Shown one piece after another: positions 1 to 7,136 of a DNA stretch of 52,988 nt (position 1 is the stretch's first letter; the number at the start of each line of letters is the position of its first letter). The notes beneath the pieces are model-generated. The model saw only the letters and a list, made by a program, of their open reading frames with translations, was not told the DNA's origin and searched no databases. Origin of the DNA: Thermoplasmata archaeon (GTDB lineage: Archaea; Thermoplasmatota; Thermoplasmata; Lutacidiplasmatales; UBA184); assembly GCA_027315165.1 (NCBI GenBank), contig DAHUYN010000013.1, forward strand, positions 1 through 52,988, in the 5' to 3' direction. The translations under genes and the position numbers were made by a program.

Positions 1-88
1 CAACCTGAAAGGCCCTTAGTTGGTGGTCTTTGATGTAGGCACTCAACGGACCTCGGAGCGCTCGCAGGTTAGCGGTCGACAACCGGCA

Positions 89-1804
89 CTACTCCGGGTT
101 CGTCGATTCGGCGTGCTCCGAGAGCTTCTTGACCCGACCCTTCGGCTTCGGGGCGAGGGGGACCGAAAGCGGCGCCTGTCGGAACGAGACGTTGCGGTAT
201 CGTGGCGCCTCGATGTTCTTGCCGCCGAGCAAGTCGGCAACAGTGATGATCTGAAGCTTGGCGTACCTCTCCTCGGGGGAGAGCCGGTACTCGGGTTGAT
301 AGAATCCAGCGTCGGCCGCCTCCTTGCGCATCGGCTCCGTAGACTCCTCGAGGGTCAGGAAAGCGCCGAGCTGGGCCTTCTCGCGCTCGACCACGCCGCG
401 AAGGTCTCGGATGTCTCGGGATGAAACGTGTCCCGACTTTACCTGAACGATAATCGTCTTGGACCCGGCGCCGTCCTTCTCGTGAAACACCGCACGGCCG
501 TCGATTCCTTGGTCGGCGCCTTTCCTGAAGTCGCGGGGGTCGGGGCGAGCGCCGACTTTCCCGAGCGCCCAGAGTTGGAATTGGTAGCGGTCGAGGGCTG
601 CGAGAGCCTTCGCGCCTTCCATGTCGGTAGGTTCCCCGACAACCGAGTAGTCCGCCTTGCCCTCGAACGCGTCCGCGAGGCGAGACCGAATGAGGGTAAT
701 GGCGAGGTGGGTCAGGTCTATGCCGATCCACCGGCGACCTAATCTCTGGGCCGCGGCAATCGTCGTACCGCAGCCGCAGAACGGGTCGAGGACCACCTCC
801 CCCGGATTACTACTCGTCTCGATGATGCGCTCGAGAAGGGCCTCAGGCTTCTGAGTCGGATACCCGAGCCTTTCAGCGGCCTGGGCCCCGAGGAGCTTGA
901 GGTCGGTCCAGATATCCTGAGTCACGACGCCCGGCATCTCATCGAGGTAGCGCTTCTGCATCGGGACGTTCCCGGGAGCGGTCTGTACGACTCGACCCTC
1001 TCGGACCATCGCCTCCATCTTCTCTTGAGTGAACCGCCACGCTCGGGTGACTCCCATCAGCTCGTACTCGGGGCTCCCCCGAGCAACCCCGCCAGGTCCG
1101 GTCAGGTCGCCCAGGCTGAACCGCCGCCAACCTTCCCGAGCCTCCTCCCCCTTCTTGAGATGGACGACCTGCCCGTCGGGCCCCTCGGCCCACCGATACC
1201 CCGTGCTGAGCTGCTTCTCGTCGTACGGGATGAACACCGGGTTCCACGTCCACTCGTCGCTCACCGTGTAGAACAGAATCGTGTCGTGGATTCGCCCGTG
1301 CTGACGTCGGCCTTGGCGGGCGTCGTTGTGGGCGCTCTGGCGTTTCCAGATGATCTCCGTTCGGAAGTTGGTCGGCCCGAAGGTGGCGTCGAGGAGAATC
1401 TTGAGGTAGTGCGAGGCGGTGGGATCGCAATGGAGGTAGAGCGACCCCTTCGGCTTGAGGACTCTCCGGAGTTCGACGACCCGGGGGGCCATCATCGAGA
1501 GGTAGGCAAGGAGATCGTTGGACCCGAGGAGGTCCCGCATCGCTTGGAGAGCCCGCCCTACGCTGCTCCCCGACTCGACGGTCTCTTGGAATGTCCGAGC
1601 TGAGTTCTCGTCCCAGCGCCACGAATCGGAAAACGCTTGGAACTGAGCCGCGGACTGGGTCCCGTTTCGCTCGGCGAAGAGGACGTTGTAATCTTGATTC
1701 GAGTTGAACGGGGGATCGAGGTAGACGAGGTCTACCGTTCCGTCTTTGACGTAGCGTCGGAGAATCTCGAGGTTGTCCCCATAGTAGAGGAAATTATCGG
1801 ACAC
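89..1804 (-). CDS. DNA adenine methyltransferase fused to Mrr-type nuclease domain
   Basis: 571 residues from a GTG start. The N-terminal part is a beta-class amino-methyltransferase: the catalytic motif DPPF is at residues 30-33, and the AdoMet-binding motif DPFCGCGTT comes later, at 340-348. The stretch of about 150-320 between them would hold target recognition. DPPF rather than SPPY favours N6-adenine methylation. After about residue 400 comes a PD-(D/E)XK-like domain of the Mrr type, with D435 in DQGIDG and Q454-x-K456 in IVQVKSG. The protein could therefore both modify and cut DNA, as in single-chain restriction-modification enzymes; nuclease activity is inferred. A TATA-like box at about 1828-1837 lies 27 bases before the GTG. 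The gene is more A/T-rich than the rest of the window, consistent with transfer. No separate restriction gene is visible to its left. Confidence 0.85.
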   Translation of the reverse strand: MSDNFLYYGDNLEILRRYVKDGTVDLVYLDPPFNSNQDYNVLFAERNGTQSAAQFQAFSDSWRWDENSARTFQETVESGSSVGRALQAMRDLLGSNDLLAYLSMMAPRVVELRRVLKPKGSLYLHCDPTASHYLKILLDATFGPTNFRTEIIWKRQSAHNDARQGRRQHGRIHDTILFYTVSDEWTWNPVFIPYDEKQLSTGYRWAEGPDGQVVHLKKGEEAREGWRRFSLGDLTGPGGVARGSPEYELMGVTRAWRFTQEKMEAMVREGRVVQTAPGNVPMQKRYLDEMPGVVTQDIWTDLKLLGAQAAERLGYPTQKPEALLERIIETSSNPGEVVLDPFCGCGTTIAAAQRLGRRWIGIDLTHLAITLIRSRLADAFEGKADYSVVGEPTDMEGAKALAALDRYQFQLWALGKVGARPDPRDFRKGADQGIDGRAVFHEKDGAGSKTIIVQVKSGHVSSRDIRDLRGVVEREKAQLGAFLTLEESTEPMRKEAADAGFYQPEYRLSPEERYAKLQIITVADLLGGKNIEAPRYRNVSFRQAPLSVPLAPKPKGRVKKLSEHAESTNPE

Positions 1805-1947
1805 GGACGGAGGCTAGTTGCGCCGGTGCTTATCGGTTGTGACGGATACTGCAGCCCGGCATCTTCCCCCGCCGGACTCCAGCCGGCTACCCGGGCCCCC
1901 GGCCTTCATCTACGGGTTTCTCGTTTCCCAGACTCGGGAGCGCGGAA

Positions 1948-2835
1948 GTGTTCGACCGATTTGGGGCGATTGCCCGCCGTCTTGCGGGACCTCGAATCGC
2001 AGTTCCGTCAGTTCTGGGGGTCCTATTCTTCGTCGCCCTCTTCCTCCTCGTCCCGAGGATCTCCCTGCCCGGTGGGGCGTTCGGCCTTACGGGTGGGGCA
2101 ATCCTCGTGGACCTGGTGGCGACGTCGATCCTGACGGTCATCTTATGGGTCGGTGCCTCGCTGGTCGGGCACAAGGTGAAGGAAATAGGGGAAGTCATCG
2201 GGATGAAGGATTGCGAGGCGTGCGTCCGTGGCAAAATCGATTGCAAGGACTGCGCGAAGAGCGGTTCGAGGGAGCAGGAGGTCACTGAACCGCAGACCTG
2301 TCCGTCTTGCGGTGGCACCGGACAGGGATCTCAAGGATGCCAGATGTGCACCGGCTCCGGATCGATTGTCCGTCCTGGCCGATTTTCGACGACCCCCGGC
2401 GCGCCGTCCGTCAGAAGGGACTGGAATCTCCTTCACTTCGGCCATTTTCAGAACGTCGCGGTGGGCGTTACCAACACCGATGAAGTTCGGGCCAGCTATT
2501 CAGTTACGGTCTCAGTGGCCGGCGGTGCCCCGAGCTCATTGACCGCGTCGATAACCCTGGAGCCCGGTCAGTCCGCGACTCCGACGTTCGAGTTCAAGGT
2601 GCACGGAGGAGCGCCGCGAGGGGTCCAGTCAACAGTCTCGCCTTCGCCGGTGACGGTTCGTTGCCCGTCCTGTTCAGGAAGAGGCACCGTCCCGACGACC
2701 TGCTTCACCTGCAGCGGTGCAGGCAAGGTTCCGGTGAACCGGACGGTGAGGATTCGGTGTGACACGTGCTCGGGTTCCGGCGTGATCGATTGCTCGGTCT
2801 GCCATGGTTCGGGCCGAGTTCATCGGGTCGACTGA
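1948..2835 (+). CDS. Membrane-anchored protein with DnaJ-type zinc fingers, no J domain
   Basis: 295 residues with a GTG start preceded by GGGAG. Two hydrophobic segments lie at about residues 17-36 and 45-70. The rest is soluble and rich in CxxC motifs. Several have the CxxCxGxG form that builds the zinc-binding region of DnaJ/Hsp40 (CPSCGGTG, CQMCTGSG, CPSCSGRG, CFTCSGAG, CDTCSGSG, CSVCHGSG), plus CEAC and CKDC. They form two clusters, about residues 90-135 and 235-290, separated by a beta-rich, Ig-like stretch. There is no HPD J-domain motif, so it is not a canonical Hsp70 co-chaperone. It may bind unfolded membrane or secreted proteins, but that is inference. Base composition is closer to the neighbouring methyltransferase than to the ribosomal genes. 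Confidence 0.75.
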   Translation: MFDRFGAIARRLAGPRIAVPSVLGVLFFVALFLLVPRISLPGGAFGLTGGAILVDLVATSILTVILWVGASLVGHKVKEIGEVIGMKDCEACVRGKIDCKDCAKSGSREQEVTEPQTCPSCGGTGQGSQGCQMCTGSGSIVRPGRFSTTPGAPSVRRDWNLLHFGHFQNVAVGVTNTDEVRASYSVTVSVAGGAPSSLTASITLEPGQSATPTFEFKVHGGAPRGVQSTVSPSPVTVRCPSCSGRGTVPTTCFTCSGAGKVPVNRTVRIRCDTCSGSGVIDCSVCHGSGRVHRVD

Positions 2836-2972
2836 TGGGAGGGAATCGGGCGGGGAGGTAAGCCGACACTTGGCGGTTGTTGGGCAATCCCGGGCCCGAG
2901 AAGGGTCTAATTCGATACCCGGATTCGTCCAGAACCGCACGGAAGTCGGGACCTTATACACCCCGGGGGAGG

Positions 2973-3078
2973 CGGGCCTGTCGGGAGTCTCCGCCGGGGT
3001 GCGCGGACGCCCCGGCCTTTGAACCCGAGAATGCTGGCTTAGAAGGCCAGTACTTTGTCCGAGCTAAGCTACAGGCCC
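2973..3078 (-). tRNA. tRNA-Arg(UCU) with a T-loop intron
   Basis: Read on the minus strand from 3078. The acceptor GGGCCTG (3078-3072) pairs with CAGGCCC (2980-2974), and the discriminator G is 2973. The D stem is GCTT/AAGT with a loop holding GG. The anticodon stem is CTGGC/GCCAG with loop CTTCTAA, giving anticodon UCU at 3043-3041. The variable loop is CATTC. The T stem TCGGG (3028-3024) pairs with CCCGA (2985-2981). Removing an inserted 31 bases restores the usual archaeal T-loop TTCAAAT. The 3' CCA is not encoded (CCT follows the discriminator). A TATA-like box lies at 3103-3110. The tRNA would decode AGA/AGG codons, which are rare in the GC-rich genes here. Confidence 0.92.
2987..3017 (-). 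other. Predicted archaeal tRNA intron (position 59/60) with bulge-helix-bulge
   Basis: The 31 bases between A59 and U60 of tRNA-Arg(UCU). The 7-base helix GCCGGGG/CCCCGGC closes a 10-base loop inside the intron. Flanking it, UUCA faces GGAG across the 4-position central helix (U-G, U-A, C-G and one A/G mismatch). Three-base bulges AAG and ACU sit on opposite strands, and the T stem UCGGG/CCCGA is the outer helix. Cutting after the second base of each bulge, the rule for the archaeal splicing endonuclease, gives exactly the 31-base intron and a 7-base T-loop. Confidence 0.85.
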
Positions 3079-3102
3079 GCGGCGAGCGGACGGTCGGCCG
3101 AG

Positions 3103-3110
3103 CCTTAAGG
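3103..3110 (-). promoter_or_regulatory. TATA-like box of tRNA-Arg
   Basis: CCTTAAGG is centred about 28 bases before the first tRNA base, the usual archaeal TBP spacing. Confidence 0.6.
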
Positions 3111-3145
3111 GTTCGGCCGCGGCGGCTCCGGGGGTCGTGGCGCCG

Positions 3146-3736
3146 TCACTCGACGGTCATCATACCCGTCATGTAGCCGATACCGGACATCGACGGGCCG
3201 TTGCACGGGGCCATGCACTGCCAGGTGAACACGCCGGTCGTGTTGAAGTAGGCGTCGAAGACGACGACCGTCGGGCTCGTCGCCGACGCCGCCGGCACCG
3301 GCACGTTGAACCCGGCGTAGGCTCCGCCAAGGAAGGTGAACGTGTGCGCGACCGACGCCGTCGGGACCGAGGAGACGCCCTGGGTGCTGCCGTTGAGGTA
3401 CTCGACGTTGCCGACCGTCCCCGAGATGGCCCCGTAGGACGGCGGGATGACGTTCTCGCCGTTGTCGTAGTTCGTGATCGTGAAGACGAGGAGCGTGTGG
3501 GCCGGGACCGAGAAGTTCGCCGGGTTGTACTGGTCGGCGCCGACCGGCCGGATGTCGGGGTTCCCGTTGATCGAGAGGTAGACGTAGGCGGCCGCGCCCG
3601 GGGCCGCCGCCGGGGCGGACGGGGCCGGCGTGCCCGCGCTGGAGAGCTCGGCGCCGGCCGCGCTCGCCACGAACGCTCCGATCACGACGATCGCCGCCAC
3701 CGCTGCCACGACGTTGTAGAACCGCTGGTCGTTCAT
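3146..3736 (-). CDS. Membrane-anchored cupredoxin-like protein with Met/Cys-rich metal site
   Basis: 196 residues from ATG 3736; upstream in-frame starts would extend into low-complexity sequence and are rejected. One signal-anchor segment (about 9-28) is followed by an Ala/Pro linker and a beta-rich domain facing outward. Candidate copper ligands are H80, H131 (VAHTF), C174 and C178 in WQCMAPC, then M183, M189, M192 and M193. The CxxxC spacing resembles the binuclear CuA loop of oxidase subunit II, but the position of the second CuA histidine is serine (S182). It could be an electron carrier of the sulfocyanin kind or a copper-binding chaperone; the sequence does not decide. A TATA-like box at 3767-3776 lies about 35 bases before the ATG. 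Confidence 0.75.
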   Translation of the reverse strand: MNDQRFYNVVAAVAAIVVIGAFVASAAGAELSSAGTPAPSAPAAAPGAAAYVYLSINGNPDIRPVGADQYNPANFSVPAHTLLVFTITNYDNGENVIPPSYGAISGTVGNVEYLNGSTQGVSSVPTASVAHTFTFLGGAYAGFNVPVPAASATSPTVVVFDAYFNTTGVFTWQCMAPCNGPSMSGIGYMTGMMTVE

Positions 3737-3783
3737 CCACGCGCCTGGCGAGAACCGCGCCGGGAGACTACTTAGGCACCTCG

Positions 3784-4416
3784 TCAAGCCGGCTGAACGA
3801 GCGAGCGGCGCGGGCGCTTTCGGGGCCGACGGCGCGGCGGCGACCCGGCGGCGACCCCGGCGGCATGGGCGACGAGGTGCGCGAGACGGAGCGGCTCCGG
3901 CCAGAGGCCGACGACGGCGGCGCGGCGGACGACCGCGACCGCGTCCTCGGGCGCACACCCCGCGGCGGCGGCGAAGATCGGCGCACCGGACGTCGGCACC
4001 TCGAGCAGCGGCGCCCGACGGAGCCGGCGCCAGCGTCGGGCCGCGTCCGGAAAGTAGCGGAACAGCGCCGCGCGGATCCGCGGAAGGTCGGGAGGTCGGC
4101 GCGTTACCGCGATCGCAGGCCGCCCCAGGCGGCGCGCGACGGCGTGGAGGTCGACGACGTTGAACCCCCCGACGGCGATGCCGTCGAGGAGCACCGCCCG
4201 GACGCCGTCGACGGCCGGGAGCGCGCGGACGATCGCCACGATCCGCTCCGTCGCGTCGTCGCCGTCGACCTCGACGCGGCCGATCGCGACCTCCTCGACC
4301 CGGTCGGGTGAGGACCAGACGACGGCGGCGAGCGGGGCCGAGCGCTGGCGGCGCCGGAACGCCCCGTCGTCGACGCCGACGAGCCGGAGGTGCGGCTTCG
4401 AGAGCGCCCGCCTCAA
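3784..4416 (-). CDS. DUF99 family protein
   Basis: About 210 residues if translation starts at TTG 4416, just before the family's opening motif LVGVDDGAF. Other conserved DUF99 blocks are visible: VDGDDATERI, VLLDGIAVGGFNVVDL and a PDLPRIRAALF stretch. This is an archaeal family of unproven function; a nuclease-like fold has been suggested and the conserved Asp residues are present. The start is uncertain because no ATG or GTG lies in frame near the motif and no clear TATA box was found. It precedes the cupredoxin gene by 47 bases on the same strand. Confidence 0.8.
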   Translation of the reverse strand: MRRALSKPHLRLVGVDDGAFRRRQRSAPLAAVVWSSPDRVEEVAIGRVEVDGDDATERIVAIVRALPAVDGVRAVLLDGIAVGGFNVVDLHAVARRLGRPAIAVTRRPPDLPRIRAALFRYFPDAARRWRRLRRAPLLEVPTSGAPIFAAAAGCAPEDAVAVVRRAAVVGLWPEPLRLAHLVAHAAGVAAGSPPRRRPRKRPRRSLVQPA

Positions 4417-4455
4417 GGCTAATCCGCCCGACCCCGATGCCCCCCGAGGTCCCCG

Positions 4456-5400
4456 ATGAGCTGGCTGACGCTTCGCTGCCCTCGGTGCGGCGCCTACCTC
4501 GCCGCGCCGTCGCCGGCGACCGGCACCTCGTGGGCGACCTGTCCTCACTGCTATGCGGTGCTCCCCGTCGTCGCGGCCCGGGACCCGCCCCCCCTGTTCA
4601 CCTGGGAGGTCTATCCGGCGGTATATCCTGCGCTCCCGCCCCCGAGGGCGCCGGGTCGCCAGCTGCCCACCGTCGTCGTCGTCGCCCTCGTCCTCGCGAC
4701 GGTCCTCCTCGCGGGGCTCGCCGGCCTCACGGCGTTCACCGGCGTCAGCGCGCTCGCCCCCGCGACCTTCTCAATGTCGGGGACCGTCGTCGGGGCCCCG
4801 GCCGGGACGCTTCGGGGCCCGCTGCCGAGCCCGCCGGTCGCGGGCGCGCTCGCGACGCTGACGGGGGAGGGCGGCTACGAGGCGAGCGTCGTCACCGGCC
4901 CCTCGGGAACGTTCTCGTTCACGGGGATCCCGGCCGGCGGCGCGACGCTCAACGTCACCGACCGCGGCTACGCGCCGACCGTCGTCAACGTCTTCTTTTC
5001 GAAGCCGTACACCGCCGCCGGGGCTCCGGGCGGGCTCACGGTCACGCTGACGCCGTCTCCAGCGCCCGCGTCGACGGTCGTCGTGACGCCGTTCGCGAAC
5101 CTCGAGAGCCTGCTCACGAGCCTGTTCTCGGCGACCGTGCTGCTCGGCGTCGCCGGTGCGGTCAGCGCCGCCGGGGCGCTCGGGGCCCGCCACGGTCGCC
5201 GTCCCGCGCTCGGCGTCGCCGGCGGCGCCGCCGCGATCGTCGCGCCCGTGGCGCTGTTCCTCCTCGGCGACACGACGGTCCTCCCCTGGACCGCCTACGC
5301 GACCGCCGGTCTCTCCGCGATCGGCGCGGTCGCGGCGTCGCTCGGGACGGTGCCGCTCCTCTGGGAGGGACCGCCGCCCGAGCCCGTCGAGCCGGACTAG
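4456..5400 (+). CDS. Zinc-ribbon membrane protein with carboxypeptidase-regulatory-like domain
   Basis: 314 residues. It starts with a short zinc ribbon (CPRCGAY at residues 8-14, then CPHC near 34-37), followed by a Pro-rich linker and a transmembrane segment (about 72-95). A beta-sandwich region at about 105-195 has the TGPSGTFSFTGIPAG pattern typical of carboxypeptidase-regulatory-like or SpaA-like folds. Three or four hydrophobic segments follow to the end. The ribbon should be cytoplasmic and the sandwich outside. Function is unknown. A weak TATA-like sequence (ctaatc) lies about 35 bases before the ATG. The stop codon shares the tetranucleotide CTAG with the stop of the converging DUF2203 gene. 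Confidence 0.75.
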   Translation: MSWLTLRCPRCGAYLAAPSPATGTSWATCPHCYAVLPVVAARDPPPLFTWEVYPAVYPALPPPRAPGRQLPTVVVVALVLATVLLAGLAGLTAFTGVSALAPATFSMSGTVVGAPAGTLRGPLPSPPVAGALATLTGEGGYEASVVTGPSGTFSFTGIPAGGATLNVTDRGYAPTVVNVFFSKPYTAAGAPGGLTVTLTPSPAPASTVVVTPFANLESLLTSLFSATVLLGVAGAVSAAGALGARHGRRPALGVAGGAAAIVAPVALFLLGDTTVLPWTAYATAGLSAIGAVAASLGTVPLLWEGPPPEPVEPD

Positions 5401-5882
5401 CTGCCCGGTCTCGGCGGCGAGGGGGACGAGGCGCCGGCGATGGGACGCCGGGTCCGGTACCCCCCGTCCAACGTGTGGTAGAAGCCGACCTCGCCCTCGC
5501 CGCGCTGCCAGCAGAGGAAGACGACCTCGCCCCCGAGGAGCGCGTAGAAGTCGATGAGCCCGCTCTCGAGGTCCTTGACCTCGATCCCCTCGGCCTGGAG
5601 TCGCGCCACCTCTCGCTCGAGCCGGTCGGTGAGGTCGGCCCACTCGCGGTCGAGCCGTCGCTTGAGGTCGCGGTCGGGATGGTCCGGCGCGTCGACCTCC
5701 CGGCCCCAGAAGCCGCTGAGCCGCTGGATCTCCGCGTGGACGGTCCGGAGCCTCGCCACCCACGCCCGAAGGCGCGGGAGCAGCTCGTGCATCTCCTCTA
5801 GGCGCGCGTTCGCCTCCTCGACGGACCACAGCCGGCCTGGCTGCGGCAGGGAGGCGCCGTCGCCGTCGCGATCGGCCTCCAT
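5397..5882 (-). CDS. DUF2203 family protein
   Basis: 161 residues. The N-terminal two thirds are helical and charged (likely coiled coil, about 25-110). The C-terminal signature LESGLIDFYALLGGEVVFLC followed by WQRGEGEV and a His-containing FYHTLDGGY is typical of DUF2203, a small cytoplasmic family of unknown function found in archaea and bacteria. A strong TATA-like box (minus-strand GTAAATACCC, 5911-5920) lies about 33 bases before the ATG. It converges on the zinc-ribbon membrane protein gene and the two stop codons overlap at 5397-5400. Confidence 0.85.
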   Translation of the reverse strand: MEADRDGDGASLPQPGRLWSVEEANARLEEMHELLPRLRAWVARLRTVHAEIQRLSGFWGREVDAPDHPDRDLKRRLDREWADLTDRLEREVARLQAEGIEVKDLESGLIDFYALLGGEVVFLCWQRGEGEVGFYHTLDGGYRTRRPIAGASSPSPPRPGS

Positions 5883-5910
5883 GACCCGGTACGACGTGCT
5901 GAGAGGGCGC

Positions 5911-5920
5911 GGGTATTTAC
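5911..5920 (-). promoter_or_regulatory. TATA box of the DUF2203 gene
   Basis: GTAAATACCC on the minus strand lies about 33 bases before ATG 5882, so the transcript is probably leaderless or nearly so. Confidence 0.6.
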
Positions 5921-6023
5921 GCCTTCGACGGCGTATCAGCGCCCGCGGGGGTTCGTGCGAGCCCCCCGAGCCCGCCGTCGCTCTCTACGCGCGCGTTCGG
6001 GGCGACGGCGCCCGAGCGGCCGG

Positions 6024-6057
6024 TCTCCCTCGAGAAAACCGCGGCTCTCGAGGGGGA
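6024..6057. repeat. Inverted repeat upstream of the L3 promoter
   Basis: TCTCCCTCGAG (6024-6034) and CTCGAGGGGGA (6047-6057) are inverted copies with one mismatch, separated by 12 bases. The repeat ends 24 bases before the TATA box of the ribosomal superoperon. It could be an operator or activator site; no function is shown. Confidence 0.6.
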
Positions 6058-6080
6058 ACGGGGGTCGTTCGTCCTAGGTG

Positions 6081-6088
6081 TTATATAG
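6081..6088 (+). promoter_or_regulatory. TATA box of the ribosomal-protein superoperon
   Basis: TTATATAG is the best TATA match in the 255-base gap before L3. Initiation about 25 bases downstream would give a leader of roughly 30 bases. This is one of the few promoters here with an evident leader. Confidence 0.75.
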
Positions 6089-6137
6089 GGTACGTTTCTC
6101 CCCCGTCCCCACCGGAGGCACACGACCCCCTGTACCC

Positions 6138-7136
6138 ATGGCCCGTCATCGTCCCCGCCGAGGCTCCCTCGGCTTCTCCCCTCGCTCCCGCTCCGTCCGA
6201 CCCGTCCCTAGGGTCCGCAGCTGGCCTCAAGGCCCCAAGACCCCGTCGGTCGAGGGGTTCGCCGGTTTCAAGGTCGGCATGACGCACGCGTTCATCGTCG
6301 ACTACCGAAAGCGCTCGACGACCGCCGGCCAGGAGGTCTCCGTTCCCGTCACCGTCGTCGAGGTCCCGCCGCTCCGGGTCGTCGCGGCCCGTCTCTACCG
6401 CCGCGAACCGTACGGCCTCCAGATCGCGGGCGAGGTCTGGGGCGACAGCCCGGCCGTGGAGCTCGGTCGCCGGCTGCCCACGCACCCCGCGAGCCCGCCC
6501 GAGGCCCGGGCCGCCTTCGCCGAGACCGAGGCCGACGAGGTTCGCCTCGTCGTCCACACGCAGCCGCATCTCATCACCGGCACCCCCTCGAAGACCCCCT
6601 CCCTCTTCGAGGTCCGGGTCGCGGGCGACAAGCCCGCCGACCGGCGGGCGTTCGCCGTGTCGAAGCTCGGCGCCGAGCTGCCTCTCTCCGAGCTCGTCCG
6701 CGAGGGCGAGTTCCTCGACGTCATCGGCGTCACGAAGGGGAAGGGCTTCCAGGGCCACATCCAGCGCTGGGGCGTCAAGCTCCAGCCTCGAAAGAACTCG
6801 AAGCACCGGCGGATGATCGGTACGCTCGGGCCGCACAACCCGAGCTTCGTGACCTATCGTATCCCCCAGGCCGGCCAGATGGGCTACCACCGCCGGACGC
6901 AGTACAACATGCGCGTCCTCAAGATCATCAGCGACCCGCGCGCCGAGGCCGTCTCGCCCGACGGCGGGTTCCTCCACTACGGCGAGGTCCGCTCGCCGTG
7001 CGTCGTCCTCCACGGCTCCCTCCCGGGGCCGTCGAAGCGGCTGCTCCGCTTCCGCCTCCCGATCCGCAGCCGCGTCGCGACCGTCGAGAAGGTCGACGTG
7101 CGCTACCTGAGCACCCGGTCCAAGCAGGGCGTATGA
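6138..7136 (+). CDS. rpl3: 50S ribosomal protein L3 (uL3)
   Basis: 332 residues from ATG 6138; the 20 codons before it overlap the promoter. Binds 23S rRNA near the peptidyl-transferase centre and is an early assembly protein. The signature GKGKGFQGHIQRWGVK near residue 207 and the following KHRRMIGTLGPHNPSFV block are archaeal/eukaryotic L3. First gene of the superoperon, with its own TATA box. The stop overlaps the L4 start as ATGA. Confidence 0.97.
   Translation: MARHRPRRGSLGFSPRSRSVRPVPRVRSWPQGPKTPSVEGFAGFKVGMTHAFIVDYRKRSTTAGQEVSVPVTVVEVPPLRVVAARLYRREPYGLQIAGEVWGDSPAVELGRRLPTHPASPPEARAAFAETEADEVRLVVHTQPHLITGTPSKTPSLFEVRVAGDKPADRRAFAVSKLGAELPLSELVREGEFLDVIGVTKGKGFQGHIQRWGVKLQPRKNSKHRRMIGTLGPHNPSFVTYRIPQAGQMGYHRRTQYNMRVLKIISDPRAEAVSPDGGFLHYGEVRSPCVVLHGSLPGPSKRLLRFRLPIRSRVATVEKVDVRYLSTRSKQGV

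Noticed and set aside
2881-2935. T-arm-like sequence (attcgataccc) suggesting a second tRNA on the plus strand.
   Set aside because: No acceptor, D or anticodon arm can be paired around it.
1-2972. Direct repeat of the tRNA-Arg 3' end that would mark an attachment site of an integrated element.
   Set aside because: No second copy of the gggcctgtcggg-type sequence was found in this stretch; if one exists it lies left of the window.
3737-3958. A 74-codon N-terminal extension of the cupredoxin.
   Set aside because: It is Arg/Pro-rich, overlaps the DUF99 gene on the same strand and lies upstream of a TATA-like box that fits ATG 3736.
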